From: Streptomyces sp. YIM 121038
GTDB lineage: Bacteria; Actinomycetota; Actinomycetes; Streptomycetales; Streptomycetaceae
DNA length: 64,000 nucleotides
Direction: 5' to 3'
NCBI RefSeq assembly: GCF_006088715.1
Contig: NZ_CP030771.1
Coordinates: 7,252,001-7,316,000, forward strand
Part shown: in pieces, positions 34,499 to 44,500 of the stretch
How positions within the stretch are numbered: position 1 is the first letter of the stretch
Layout of the letters: each line of letters starts with the position of its first letter
Position numbers and translations under genes: made by a program
The notes under the pieces: generated by a model
The model's input: only the letters and a program-made list of their open reading frames with translations
Databases searched by the model: none
Told to the model about the DNA's origin: nothing

Positions 34499-36241
34499 AT
34501 GGCCAAGCAGAACGTCGCCGAGCAGTTCGTCGACATCCTCGTCCGCGCCGGGGTCAAGCGGCTCTACGGAGTGGTCGGCGACAGCCTCAATCCCGTCGTG
34601 GACGCGATCCGGCGCACCCCGCGGATCGACTGGATCCAGGTGCGGCACGAGGAGACCGCCGCCTTCGCGGCCGGCGCGGAGGCCCAGATCACCGGCACCC
34701 TCGCCGCCTGCGCGGGCTCCTGCGGCCCCGGCAACCTCCACCTCATCAACGGCCTCTACGACGCCCACCGCTCCATGGCCCCGGTGCTCGCCCTGGCCTC
34801 CCACATCCCCTCCTCCGAGATCGGCCTCGGCTACTTCCAGGAGACCCACCCCGACCAGCTGTTCCGCGAGTGCAGTCACTACAGCGAACTGATCTCCAAC
34901 CCGAAGCAGATGCCGCGCCTGCTCCAGACCGCCATCCAGCACGCCGTCGGACAGTCCGGCGTCAGCGTCGTCTCGCTGCCCGGCGACATCGCCTCCGAGC
35001 CCGCTCCGGACAAGGCCGCGGAGACGGCCCTGGTCACCTCGCGCCCCTCCGTGCGCCCCGGTGACGCCGAGATCGACACGTTCGCCGCGATGATCGACGA
35101 GGCGGACAAGGTCACGCTGTTCTGCGGCAGCGGCACCGCGGGGGCGCACGCCGAGGTCATGGCCTTCGCCGAGAAGCTCAAGGCCCCCGTCGGGCACGCC
35201 CTGCGCGGCAAGGAGTGGATCCAGTACGACAACCCGTACGACGTGGGCATGAGCGGACTGCTCGGCTACGGCGCCGCGTACGAGGCCACCCACGAGTGCG
35301 ACCTGCTCATCCTGCTCGGCACCGACTTCCCCTACAACGCCTTCCTGCCCGACGACGTGAAGATCGTCCAGGTCGACGTGCGGCCCGAGAACCTGGGGCG
35401 CCGTTCCAGGCTGGACCTCGCGGTCTGGGGCGACGTGCGCGAGACGCTGCGCTGTCTGACCCCGCGCGTCTCGCCGAAGAGCAACCGCAAGTTCCTCGAC
35501 AAGATGCTCAAGAAGCACGCCGACGCGCTCGAAGGCGTGATCAAGGCCTACACCCGCAAGGTCGAGAAGCACGTACCGATCCACCCCGAGTACGTGGCGT
35601 CGGTCCTCGACGACCTGGCGGACGATGCGGCGATCTTCACCGTCGACACCGGCATGTGCAACGTCTGGGCGGCCCGCTACCTCACCCCGAACGGCAAGCG
35701 CCGCATCATCGGCTCCTTCAGCCACGGCTCCATGGCGAACGCCCTGCCGCAGGCGATCGGCGCGCAGTTCACCGACCGCACGCGGCAGGTCGTCTCCCTG
35801 TCGGGCGACGGCGGCTTCTCCATGCTGATGGGCGACTTCCTCACGCTCGTGCAGTACGACCTGCCGGTGAAGGTGGTCCTCTTCAACAACTCGTCCCTGG
35901 GGATGGTGGAGCTGGAGATGCTCGTCGCGGGCCTGCCCTCGTACGGCACCGCCAACCACAACCCCGACTTCGCCGCGGTGGCCCGGGCGGCCGGGGCCTA
36001 CGGCGTGCGCGTGGAGAAGCCCAAGCAGCTCGCCGGTGCCCTCAAGGACGCCTTCGCCCACAAGGGCCCCGCCCTCGTCGACATCGTCACCGACCCCAAC
36101 GCCCTCTCCATCCCCCCGAAGATCAGCTCCGACATGGTCACCGGCTTCGCCCTCTCCGCCAGCAAGATCGTCCTCGACGGCGGGGTGGGCCGCATGGCCC
36201 AGATGGCCCGGTCCAACTTGCGCAACATCCCGAGGCCTTGA
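34499..36241 (+). CDS. poxB: Pyruvate dehydrogenase (quinone) / pyruvate oxidase
   Basis: 580 residues of the thiamine-diphosphate enzyme family. The N-terminal domain contains GVVGDSLNPVVDAIRRTP and the catalytic Glu in QVRHEETAAFAAGAEA. The central FAD domain follows. The ThDP motif GDGGFSMLMGDFLTLVQYDL is in the C-terminal domain. It oxidises pyruvate to acetate and CO2 and passes electrons to menaquinone at the membrane. ATG 34499 is in frame with GTG 34487; AAGGGG at 34482-34487 favours the former. A strong hairpin ends the gene. Confidence 0.93.
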   Translation: MAKQNVAEQFVDILVRAGVKRLYGVVGDSLNPVVDAIRRTPRIDWIQVRHEETAAFAAGAEAQITGTLAACAGSCGPGNLHLINGLYDAHRSMAPVLALASHIPSSEIGLGYFQETHPDQLFRECSHYSELISNPKQMPRLLQTAIQHAVGQSGVSVVSLPGDIASEPAPDKAAETALVTSRPSVRPGDAEIDTFAAMIDEADKVTLFCGSGTAGAHAEVMAFAEKLKAPVGHALRGKEWIQYDNPYDVGMSGLLGYGAAYEATHECDLLILLGTDFPYNAFLPDDVKIVQVDVRPENLGRRSRLDLAVWGDVRETLRCLTPRVSPKSNRKFLDKMLKKHADALEGVIKAYTRKVEKHVPIHPEYVASVLDDLADDAAIFTVDTGMCNVWAARYLTPNGKRRIIGSFSHGSMANALPQAIGAQFTDRTRQVVSLSGDGGFSMLMGDFLTLVQYDLPVKVVLFNNSSLGMVELEMLVAGLPSYGTANHNPDFAAVARAAGAYGVRVEKPKQLAGALKDAFAHKGPALVDIVTDPNALSIPPKISSDMVTGFALSASKIVLDGGVGRMAQMARSNLRNIPRP

Positions 36242-36291
36242 GCCTCGCGGGACTCCCCGCTGTGCCCATGGGCGCGCTCCGCGCGCAGCGA

Positions 36292-36328
36292 CGACAGCCC
36301 TCGGCAGCACCTGCGGCGAGGGCTGTCG
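36292..36328 (+). terminator. Intrinsic terminator of poxB
   Basis: CGACAGCCCTCG (36292-36303) pairs perfectly with CGAGGGCTGTCG (36317-36328) around a 13-nt loop. It starts 51 nt after the poxB stop. There is no U tract, as usual for Streptomyces. Confidence 0.8.
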
Positions 36329-36375
36329 CCCTGCGTGAAGCGGGCGACCTGGGCGTGTCCGCGTCCCTGATCCGC

Positions 36376-36406
36376 TTGCTTGGAGTGCACTCCAAAGTCA
36401 TAGCGT
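36376..36406 (+). promoter_or_regulatory. MerR-type promoter: palindrome inside a 19-bp spacer
   Basis: The -35 TTGCTT (36376-36381) and -10 TAGCGT (36401-36406) are separated by 19 bp. The perfect palindrome TTGGAGTGCACTCCAA (36380-36395) fills the spacer. An over-long 19-bp spacer with a central dyad is the hallmark of MerR-regulated promoters. It lies about 70 bp upstream of the SDR start and should drive it. No MerR gene is in this window. Confidence 0.75.
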
Positions 36407-36476
36407 TGAGACAGCTGAACCGAACACGCAACGCGTCGGCGCGTCATCCCGCACGACCGAACTGGAAAGGCGGCAA

Positions 36477-37271
36477 GTGGTACACAGCCAATTCACCACG
36501 CACGCAGAGCTTTTCGATCTGCGTGGAAAGCGCGCGCTCGTCACCGGTGGCACCCGAGGCATCGGAATGATGATCACGCGTGGCCTCCTCCAGGCGGGCG
36601 CCCGCGTGGTCATCAGCTCACGCGACGCGGAAGCGTGCGCTCAGGCGCAGGAACAACTGTCCCCGTTCGGTGAGGTGCGGGCCGTCCCCGCCGACCTGTC
36701 CCGCCACGACGAGTGCCGGCGACTGTCCGACCTCGTCACCGCCGACTCGGAGCATCTCGACATCCTCGTCAACAACGCGGGCACCCTGTGGGACGAGCCG
36801 CTGGCGACGTTCCCGGACGCGGCCTGGGACACGGTCGTCGACCTCAACCTGAAGGCGCCGTTCTGGCTGGTCCAGGCGCTGTTGCCCGCACTCCGCAGGG
36901 CGGGCACCGCCGACGATCCCGCGCGGATCGTCAACATCGGCAGCATCGCCGCCATCCACATCCCCCAGCGGCCCAACTACTCGTACTCCAGCAGCAAGGC
37001 CGCACTGCACCAGCTCACCAGAGTGCTCGCCAAGGAACTAGGACCGCAGCACGTCACCGTGAACGCTGTGGCGCCGGGACCGTTCCCGTCGACGATGATG
37101 GCCGCAACCCTCGATGAGTTCGGCGAGGCGATCGCGGCGTCGGCCCCACTGCGCCGGATCGGCCGCGACGACGACATGGCGGGTGTCGCCGTGTTCCTCG
37201 CCAGCCGGGCAGGCGCATACCTGACAGGCGCAGTGATCCCCGTCGACGGCGGCATCGCCACAACCGCCTAG
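36477..37271 (+). CDS. Short-chain dehydrogenase/reductase
   Basis: 264 residues of the classical SDR family. The cofactor loop is VTGGTRGIGMMITRGLLQAG, NNAG is in LDILVNNAGTL, and the active site is Ser in NIGSIAA with YSYSSSKAALHQ giving Tyr and Lys. The C-terminus ends ASRAGAYLTGAVIPVDGGIA, as in FabG-like and gluconate-dehydrogenase-like enzymes. It probably prefers NADP (Arg after the loop). GTG 36477 has GGAAAGG 6 nt upstream. The MerR-type promoter suggests induction by an aldehyde, thiol stress or a small molecule. Confidence 0.9.
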   Translation: MVHSQFTTHAELFDLRGKRALVTGGTRGIGMMITRGLLQAGARVVISSRDAEACAQAQEQLSPFGEVRAVPADLSRHDECRRLSDLVTADSEHLDILVNNAGTLWDEPLATFPDAAWDTVVDLNLKAPFWLVQALLPALRRAGTADDPARIVNIGSIAAIHIPQRPNYSYSSSKAALHQLTRVLAKELGPQHVTVNAVAPGPFPSTMMAATLDEFGEAIAASAPLRRIGRDDDMAGVAVFLASRAGAYLTGAVIPVDGGIATTA

Positions 37272-37278
37272 GCCGACC

Positions 37279-37550
37279 GGGGCTTCCCGATCCGGGGGCT
37301 CCGCCCCCGTGCCCCCGTTTGTCGGCGCTCCGCGCCTCGTCCTCAAACGCCGGACGGGCTGGAAGTCCTCGGTGCGGGCCGCAGACGAGATCCGGTCGGC
37401 ACCGGCAGCCATCCAGCCCGTCCGGCGTTTGAGGACGAGCGCGCCAGCGCGATGAAGGGGCGGGGTGCCAGGGGCGGCAGCCCATGGTTCGGGAAGGGGC
37501 GCCCGCGCGCGGAGCGCGCTCATGGGCACAGCGGGGCGCACCGCGAGGGG
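37279..37550. repeat. Dispersed GC-rich intergenic repeat, copy 2
   Basis: Fills the gap between the convergent SDR and DUF2637 genes. The core is bounded by CTCAAACGCCGGACGGGCTG (37342-37361) and its complement (37414-37433). The left flank holds the GGGGGCTCCGCCCCC hairpin; the right end is an inverted copy of the segment that follows poxB and the GH38 gene (CTCCCCGCTGTGCCCAT). It is almost identical to copy 3 over ~220 bp. Confidence 0.85.
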
Positions 37551-38603
37551 TCAGCCGAACTGCTGCTCAAGATCCTTCAGCTTGCGCTCCAGCGAGTCGA
37601 GGCGCGGAATCGTCTGCGTGTCGTCCTCGGCCGTGAGGTCGACCGTCACGGTCTCAGGACCGCCCTTGACGGCCTGGAGGGAGGGACGCGACCGTACGGG
37701 CAACTGCTCCTGCTGCGGCGGAGCCGCTATGGCAGGGTCCGCGCCGACCTGCGCGGACCCCACCGACTGCGTCACGGCCGGGACGTCGACCTGCCGGCCT
37801 CCGCGCCCGTGGTAGCCACGGCCCCGGCTGATGGCCTTCAGTTGCGCCCGCTCCAGCTTCTCCTGGTCGCGGCGGCGCGTGCGGGCCTGCTCCTTCTCGC
37901 GCCGGTCCTCGCGCACCTCCTCGACCGCCTCGTCGAGCGTGCGCACGCCCTCCAGGAGCATCAGCGACCACGCGCCGAACGTCTCCCGGGGCGCCCGCAG
38001 CCACCGTACGATCCGGATCTGCGGCAGCGGTCGCGGCACGAGGCCCTGCTCGCGCAGGGCGGCGCGGCGGGTCTGCTTGAGGGCCCGGTCGAAGAGGACG
38101 GCCGCGGACAGGGACATCCCGGCGAAGAACTGGGGCGCGCCCGCGTGGCCGAGGCCGCGTGGCGCGTGCACCCAGTTGAACCAGGCGGCGGCCCCCGCGA
38201 ACGTCCACACCAGGAGCCGGGAGCCGAGCGCCGCGTCGCCGTGGCTGGCCTCGCGCACCGCGAGCACGGAGCAGAACATCGCGGCCCCGTCGAGCCCGAA
38301 CGGCACCAGGTACTCCCAGCCGCCCGACAGGTTCAGGTTCTGCCGGCCGAAGCCGACCAGGCCGTGGAAGGAGAGGGCCGCGGCGACGGCCGCGCAGCAG
38401 AAGAGGAGGACGTAGGAGGCGGTGCCGTAGAGGGCTTCCTTGCGCCTGCGGCGCTCCTCGTTGCGTTCCCACGAGTCGTCGGCGGCGGCCGCCTTCGTCT
38501 GGGCTTTCTTGCCCCGTGCGAGCACCGCCACCGCCACCGCCATGCCCAAGAGCAGGACGCCGCCGGGCAGCAGCCAGTCCAGCGATATGTCGGTCAGTCT
38601 CAT
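37551..38603 (-). CDS. DUF2637 membrane protein (SpdB-like)
   Basis: 350 residues. The first ~165 residues contain four membrane segments (WLLPGGVLLLGMAVAVAVLA; YVLLFCCAAVAAALSFHGLV; then two near GLDGAAMFCSVLA and LLVWTFAGAAAWFNWVHA). The rest is a charged coiled-coil-prone region with EEVREDRREKEQARTRRR and an acidic end. DUF2637 proteins are frequent in Streptomyces chromosomes and in conjugative elements; their role is unknown, and no transfer genes are nearby. ATG 38603 has AAGGGA upstream. Confidence 0.85.
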   Translation of the reverse strand: MRLTDISLDWLLPGGVLLLGMAVAVAVLARGKKAQTKAAAADDSWERNEERRRRKEALYGTASYVLLFCCAAVAAALSFHGLVGFGRQNLNLSGGWEYLVPFGLDGAAMFCSVLAVREASHGDAALGSRLLVWTFAGAAAWFNWVHAPRGLGHAGAPQFFAGMSLSAAVLFDRALKQTRRAALREQGLVPRPLPQIRIVRWLRAPRETFGAWSLMLLEGVRTLDEAVEEVREDRREKEQARTRRRDQEKLERAQLKAISRGRGYHGRGGRQVDVPAVTQSVGSAQVGADPAIAAPPQQEQLPVRSRPSLQAVKGGPETVTVDLTAEDDTQTIPRLDSLERKLKDLEQQFG

Positions 38604-38808
38604 CTCGGGTCCCTTGCGTCGCGGTAGGGCGTTTCGGGCGCCATAGTGACCCACGCCCGACGGCGCTCAAGGGGTTTTCCGGCAAGAGGACGCCAAGTGG
38701 GTGGCAAGGACCGCGCCACGCCGGGAATCGTTCGAACTACTGCCAGGAATATGCGAGTTGAGTTCGAATAGGCGGGCGTGCGGGGGCCGCGGGACGGACC
38801 GGAGGGCG

Positions 38809-39678
38809 TCAGGCGGCGGCCGCGGCGGCCAGTTTGGCGGCGCGGTCCGTGTCGCACATGCGCGGGCAGGTGACGCAGGTCTCCTCGGGCCGCAGCGTGT
38901 AGAACATGCAGCAGCTCGCGCGGTCGCGGGTGGGCAGCTTCTCGCCGTTCGGCCCGGTCAGCTCGCGGAACGCGGCCGTGCCGACGTACGGCTTGGTGGC
39001 GCCGGGGAGCAGGCGCTCCAGCTCGGTGGTGGCGCGCCCCTCCTCGCCGAGGAGATGGGCGACGTACCAGATGCCCTCGACGATCTCGTCCGTCGCCATG
39101 GCCCACAGCGCGCGCCCGCGGCGGCGCATGCGCGGCCCGAAGCCGTCGAGCAGCGGCCCCAGGTGCTCGGCCACGGCGGCCCGCACCTCGGCGCGCAGCG
39201 CCTCCTCGTCCGGTACGACGGTGGCGCCGGGCAGCGCCGCCGCCGGGTCGTCGGGCAGGCAGGCGAAGGTGGTGGGGCGCACGGCCAGCGTGCCGAGCGC
39301 GCGCTGGAAGGAGACGTGCTCCACGGGGTAGCGCGGCACGCGGCGCTGCAGGAACCACGGCACGGTGATCAGCAGACAGGCGGGCCAGGCGTAGCGGTGC
39401 AGCGCGAAGCTGGCCACGACGTCGGGCCGGGCGCGCAGGCCGTAGTCCTTGAGGACCTGCGCGTCGTCCCAGGCGAGGAACTCCTCGAACTCCGGCCCGG
39501 CGGCGGCGAGCCGCTCGACCGGGACCCAGCCGTCGCCCCGGGGTGCCTGTTCGTCCTCGGCCAGCTCCTGGATCCGCAGCCCGGGGTACACCTCGGTGAG
39601 ACGGGCGTAGGCGCCCGTGACGGAACTGTGGCGGGGCGCCGAGTGCCGGGCGCCGGGCTCCAGGGTGGGAAGGGACAT
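38809..39678 (-). CDS. FhuF-like ferric siderophore reductase
   Basis: 289 residues. The C-terminal block SCCMFYTLRPEETCVTCPRMC has the Cys-Cys-X10-Cys-X2-Cys arrangement of the [2Fe-2S] FhuF family. The N-terminal part (LTEVYPGLRIQELAEDE; FALHRYAWPACLLITVPWFL) matches the IucA/FhuF-related domain. Such proteins reduce Fe(III)-siderophores in the cytoplasm to release iron. An iron box sits 27 bp before ATG 39678, supporting iron-repressed expression. No siderophore uptake genes are adjacent. Confidence 0.9.
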   Translation of the reverse strand: MSLPTLEPGARHSAPRHSSVTGAYARLTEVYPGLRIQELAEDEQAPRGDGWVPVERLAAAGPEFEEFLAWDDAQVLKDYGLRARPDVVASFALHRYAWPACLLITVPWFLQRRVPRYPVEHVSFQRALGTLAVRPTTFACLPDDPAAALPGATVVPDEEALRAEVRAAVAEHLGPLLDGFGPRMRRRGRALWAMATDEIVEGIWYVAHLLGEEGRATTELERLLPGATKPYVGTAAFRELTGPNGEKLPTRDRASCCMFYTLRPEETCVTCPRMCDTDRAAKLAAAAAA

Positions 39679-39704
39679 GCGGGACCGCCGAATCACGATC
39701 GATT

Positions 39705-39723
39705 GCAGGTAAGCCTAACCTTA
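39705..39723 (-). promoter_or_regulatory. Iron box of the FhuF-like gene
   Basis: GCAGGTAAGCCTAACCTTA on the plus strand shows the DmdR/IdeR dyad (AGGTAAG-C-CTAACCT) centred 36 bp upstream of the start codon, with about 14 of 19 consensus matches. The site is in an AT-rich pocket that likely contains the promoter. Confidence 0.85.
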
Positions 39724-39860
39724 CCCAACATGATCGAGGTTTCAACTGGAGTGCGGTCCGCCTAAGGTGCTTCTCGGGTGATTCGGGTCGTACGTTTCGC
39801 GTCCGGCGCGATCCCCTAGGTGCCGGGTGGGCCGCGGAAGCGCGGGAGCGGGAGGTAACA

Positions 39861-40604
39861 GTGGAGCGGGCCGGAGCGCGTGCGACGGGGGCCTCCGCCC
39901 GCTGCGCCGTCGCGAGGGTCCCGGGGCAGGCCGGGACGGGCAGCGGGGACCGGGGCGCGCCGGGGGAGCCGCCGGAGCGCGGCGGCGTGCGGCGCAGCTC
40001 CGTGCGCGGGCAGGTCCTCGACGCCCTGCGGGCCGCGCTCGTCGACGGCGACCTCGCGCCCGGCGAGGTGTACTCGGCGCCCGCCCTCGGGGAGCGCTTC
40101 GGCGTGTCCGCGACGCCCGTGCGCGAGGCCATGCAGCAGCTCGCCCTCGAAGGCGCGGTCGAGGTCGTGCCGAACCGGGGGTTCCGGGTCCTGCGGCGCG
40201 GGGCGCGGGAGCTCGGGGAGCTGGCCGAGGTGCGGGCCCTGATAGAGGTGCCGGTGATGCTGCGGCTCGCCCGCAGCGTGCCCGCCGGACGGTGGGAGGC
40301 GCTGCGGCCGCTCGCGGAGGCGACGGTGGTGGCCGCGGCGGCCGGCGACCGGGCCCGCTACGCGGACGCGGACCGGGCCTTCCACCGGGCCCTGCTCGGG
40401 CTCTCCGGCAACGGACAGCTCGTCCAGGTCGCCGACGACCTGCACCGGCGCTCCCAGTGGCCCCTCGTCACCGGCCCCGTCCACCCTCGCCGCGCCGACC
40501 TCGTCGCGGACGCGGCCGAGCACACGACCCTCCTGGACGCCCTGATCGCGGGCGACCTGCCGGTGGTGCACACGTTGGTGACGGAACACTTCGCGGGCAG
40601 CTGA
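39861..40604 (+). CDS. GntR family regulator (FCD type)
   Basis: 247 residues. A disordered N-terminus of ~45 residues is followed by the GntR winged helix (VLDALRAALVDGDLAPGEVY, then SAPALGERFGVSATPVREAM). The FCD ligand domain contains EVRALIEVPVMLRLARSVP, ADADRAFHRALLGLSGN and HTTLLDALIAGDL. FCD regulators respond to carboxylic acids and similar metabolites. GTG 39861 has GGAGG 6 nt upstream. It diverges from the FhuF-like gene, but the iron box lies closer to the latter. Confidence 0.92.
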   Translation: MERAGARATGASARCAVARVPGQAGTGSGDRGAPGEPPERGGVRRSSVRGQVLDALRAALVDGDLAPGEVYSAPALGERFGVSATPVREAMQQLALEGAVEVVPNRGFRVLRRGARELGELAEVRALIEVPVMLRLARSVPAGRWEALRPLAEATVVAAAAGDRARYADADRAFHRALLGLSGNGQLVQVADDLHRRSQWPLVTGPVHPRRADLVADAAEHTTLLDALIAGDLPVVHTLVTEHFAGS

Positions 40605-40626
40605 GCCGTCGCGGCGCGCCCCGGGC

Positions 40627-40857
40627 CCGCCCCCTTCCCGAACCAGGGGCTGGCCGCCCCTGGCACCCCGCCCTTCATCGCGCTGCGCGCTCGTCCTCAA
40701 ACGCCGGACGGGCTGGAAGTTCTCGGCGCGGGCCGCAGACGAGATCCGGTCCGCACCGGCAGCCATGCAGCCCGTCCGGCGTTTGAGGACGAGGCGCGGA
40801 GCGCCGACAAACGGGGGCGCGGGGGCGGAGCCCCCGGATCGGGAAGGGGCGCGGCCG
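40627..40857. repeat. Dispersed GC-rich intergenic repeat, copy 3
   Basis: Occupies the gap between the convergent GntR and ATPase genes. The core arms are at 40696-40715 and 40768-40787. The flanks match copy 2 in the opposite orientation, but the middle of the core matches copy 2 in the same orientation, as if the core had flipped between its inverted arms. Confidence 0.85.
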
Positions 40858-40863
40858 TGAGGG

Positions 40864-41367
40864 CTAGAGGCCGTCCGCGTCCAGTTCGAACCACACCGCC
40901 TTGCCCACCCCGTGCGCCCGCACGCCCCACGCGTCCGCGAGGGACTGGACGAGCATCAGGCCGCGCCCGTGCGTGGCGTCGCCCGCCGCGGGCGTCCGCA
41001 TCCGCGGCCGCCGTCCCACGAAGTCCCGGACCTCGACCCGCAGCCGCCGCGGCCCCACCGTCGCCGTCAGGACCGCGTCCCGGTCGGTGTGCACCAGGGC
41101 GTTCGTGACCAGCTCGCTGGTGAGGAGCTCGGCCACGTCGGACGAGCCGGAGCGCCCCCAGCGCCGCAGCAGGTCCCGCAGCGCCGCCCGCGCCTCGGAC
41201 ACCGCCCTGAGGTCGGAACGCCCCAGTCTGCGCCGCAGCTGGAGCCCGCTCTCACTCGTCACGCCGTCGACTTGATGGTCCTCTCGTCTCACCCGGGCCG
41301 CCCCCCGATCGACGGCGGCACCTCCTTGCGCGTACCTGACCATGACCCCCGCCCACAAGTCCGTCAT
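40864..41367 (-). CDS. RsbW-like anti-sigma/histidine-kinase-type ATP-binding protein
   Basis: 167 residues of the HATPase_c_2 type. An N-terminal helix (DLRAVSEARAALRDLLRRWG) is followed by the N-box ELLTSELVTNALVHTD and the G-boxes GDATHGRGLMLVQSLADAWG. Such small ATPases are abundant in Streptomyces and act as anti-sigma factors or orphan kinase-like switches. The start is uncertain: ATG 41367, ATG 41343 and GTG near 41277 are all in frame, and none has a strong ribosome-binding site. Confidence 0.82.
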   Translation of the reverse strand: MTDLWAGVMVRYAQGGAAVDRGAARVRREDHQVDGVTSESGLQLRRRLGRSDLRAVSEARAALRDLLRRWGRSGSSDVAELLTSELVTNALVHTDRDAVLTATVGPRRLRVEVRDFVGRRPRMRTPAAGDATHGRGLMLVQSLADAWGVRAHGVGKAVWFELDADGL

Positions 41368-41507
41368 CGAACATGCTCACGGGATGCATGCCCGCCCCAC
41401 TTGGGCCCACTCATGTCCATTCGTCAACCAACGAAGTGGATGCGCCGATGGGTTGAGGGGAAGTGAAGCCGAGTACCACTCGGGATCGACCATGTGGAGG
41501 AGTCGCC

Positions 41508-44500
41508 GTGCACGACGACCGACGTCTGGTGGAGGAGCGCCTGGAACGCGTGGTGCGGCAGTTCGTCCGCCCCGCCCAGTACGCGGACCGCGTGCCGCTC
41601 GCGCTCTCCGTGTGGCACCCGCCCGGCGACGGGGCCTCCCCTGCTCGAGCGGAGCCGAGAGCTTGGGGAACCGTGCCCGTCGCCGAGGCGCTCGCGGCGG
41701 CGTACGAGCCCTTCGACACCGGTACCGCCTGGGGAAGGCCCTGGTCGACGAGTTGGTTCCGGATGGAGGGGCAGGTGCCGCAGGCGTGGCGCGGGCGGCG
41801 GGTGGAGGTGGTCGTCGATCCGGGGTTCACCGGCGAGGGGCCCGGGTTCCAGGCGGAGGGCCTGGTCCACGACGCCTCCGGGGTCCCGCTCAAGGGCATT
41901 CACCCGCGCAACCGGCACGTACCCGTCGCGGACCCCGCCGAGGGCGGCGAGCCGGTGCACCTGTTGCTTGAGGCGGCGGCCAACCCGGCGGTCCTGCACG
42001 ACTTCGTGCCGACCCGGCTCGGCGACGTCCTGACCGCGGGCGATCGGCCGATGTACCGATTCGCCGCTGCCGACCTGGCCGTACTCGACGAGGCCGTCTG
42101 GCATCTGCTCCTGGACATCGAGGTCCTGTCGGAGCTGATGGGCGAGCTGGACGCGGCGCGCCCGCGGCGCCACGAGATCCTGCGCGCCCTGGAGGACATG
42201 CTCGACGCGCTCGACCTGCACGACGTGCGGGGGACCGCCGCGGCGGCGCGCGCGGAGCTGGCCGAGGTGCTCGCGCGGCCCGCGCACGCCAGCTCCCACC
42301 GCGTATCGGCCGCCGGGCACGCGCACATCGACTCGGCGTGGCTGTGGCCGCTGCGCGAGACGGTGCGCAAGGCGTCCCGGACGTTCGCCAACGTGACGGC
42401 GCTCGCGCGTGACTATCCGGAGTTGGTCTTCGCCTGTTCGCAGGCGCAGCAGTACGCGTGGGTGAAGGAGCACCAGCCGCACATCTGGGAGCGGATCAAG
42501 AAGGCGGTGGCGGTTGGCCAGTGGGCGCCCGTCGGCTCGATGTGGGTGGAGTCGGACGCGAACATGCCGGGCGGGGAGGCCCTGGCCCGGCAGATCGTGC
42601 ACGGGAAGCGGTTCTTCCAGGAGGAGTTCGGGGTCGACACCGAGGAGATCTGGCTGCCGGACTCCTTCGGGTACACGGCCGCCTTCCCGCAGCTCGCGCG
42701 GCTCGCGGGCGTGCGCTGGTTCCTCACCCAGAAGCTGAGCTGGAACCAGTCCAACAAGATGCCCCACCACACGTTCTGGTGGGAGGGCATCGACGGCACC
42801 CGCGTCTTCACGCACTTCCCGCCCGTGGACACGTACAACTCCCAGTTCCTCGGCTCCGAACTGGCCCACGCCGAGCGGAACTTCGCCGAGAAGGGGCGGG
42901 CGACCCGCTCCCTGGTGCCGTTCGGCTGGGGCGACGGCGGGGGCGGGCCCACCCGCGAGATGCTGGAGCGGGCCCGCAGGCTGCGCTCCCTAGAGGGCTC
43001 GCCCCGGGTCGAGATCGAGCGGCCCTCGGCGTTCTTCGCGGCGGCCGAGGAGGAGTACGGCGAGCGGGCACCGGTGTGGTCCGGCGAGCTGTATCTGGAG
43101 CTGCACCGGGCGACGTACACGACGCAGGCGGCGACCAAGCGCGGCAACCGGCGCAGCGAACACGCCCTGAGGGAAGCCGAGTTGTGGTGCGCGACGGCCG
43201 CGCTCAAGGACCCCGCGTACGCCTATCCGTACGACGCCCTCGACCGGCTGTGGAAGACGGTCCTGCTGCACCAGTTCCACGACATCCTGCCGGGTTCGTC
43301 CATCGCGTGGGTGCACCGGGAGGCGCGGGACACCTACGCGCGCGTGCTCGCCGAGCTCGACGCCCTCACGGCCGACGCGGTACGCCACCTCGGCGCCGGT
43401 GACGTCTGCGTCCTGAACGCGTCGCCGTACGCGCGCAGCGAGGTCGTCGAGCACGACGGCGTGCTCACGCAGGTGCACGTGGGCCCGCTCGGCACCCGCA
43501 GCCTCGCCGTCGCCGCGGGCCACGAGCGTGCCCCGGTGGCGGTGACGTCGGCGACGCGGACCGGCGCCGAGATCATCCTGACGAACGAGCACCTGCGCGT
43601 CACCATCGGTGCCGACGGGCTGCTCGCCTCCGTGCGGGACCTGGACCACGACCGCGAGGTCCTCGCCCCCGGGTCCCGCGGCAACCTCCTCCAGCTGCAC
43701 CCGGACCACCCCACCCGCTACGACGCCTGGGACCTGGACGAGCACTACCGTCACCGGCACGCCGACCTGACGGACGCCGAGTCCGTGGAGCTGGTCGAGG
43801 ACGGGCCGCTGCGCGCCTCCGTGCGCGTCGTCCGCGCCTTCGGCGCGGGCTCGCGGATCACGCAGGAGCTGCGGCTCGCGGCGGGCAGCCGCCGCCTCGA
43901 CGTGGTCACGGACGTGGACTGGCGCGAGTCGGAGAAGGTGCTCAAGGCCGCGTTCCCGCTGGACGTGCACGCCGAACGGTCCACGGCGGAGATCCAGTTC
44001 GGGCACGTGCACCGGCCGACGCACGCCAACACCGGCTGGGACGCGGCCCGGTTCGAGATCTGCGCGCACCGGTGGCTGCGGGTGGGCGAGGACGGGTACG
44101 GGGTCGCGGTCCTCAACGACTCGACGTACGGCCATGACGTGACGCGCGCCGAGCACGCCGACGGGCTCGGCACGACCGTGCGCCTCACGCTCCTTCGGGC
44201 GCCGCACAGCCCCGACCCGGACACGGACGTGGGGCCGCACCGGTTCACGTACGCGCTGCTCCCGGGGGCGGAGGTCGGGGACGCCGTGGCCGAGGGGCTC
44301 GCGCTGAACCTGCCGGTGCGGGTGGCGGAGGCGGGGGACGTGGCGCCGCTCGTGCGGGTCGACCATCCGGGGGTGACGGTGGAGTCGGTGAAGCTCGCGG
44401 AGGACCGGAGCGGGGACGTGGTGGTGCGGCTGTACGAGTCCCGGGGCGGGCGGGCTCGGGCGGTGCTGACCTCGGCGTTTCCTGTCGCCCGTGCGGAGGT

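Noticed and set aside
31052..36310. A 1752-codon minus-strand open frame covering the LuxR, PP2C-like and poxB genes
   Set aside because: It is a GC-bias shadow: only its last ~335 codons (the LuxR-type regulator) look like protein, and the rest is antisense to well-supported genes.
37551..38603. An integrative/conjugative element around the DUF2637 gene
   Set aside because: No integrase, excisionase, TraB-type translocase, tRNA or att repeats nearby; the gene looks like an ordinary chromosomal copy.
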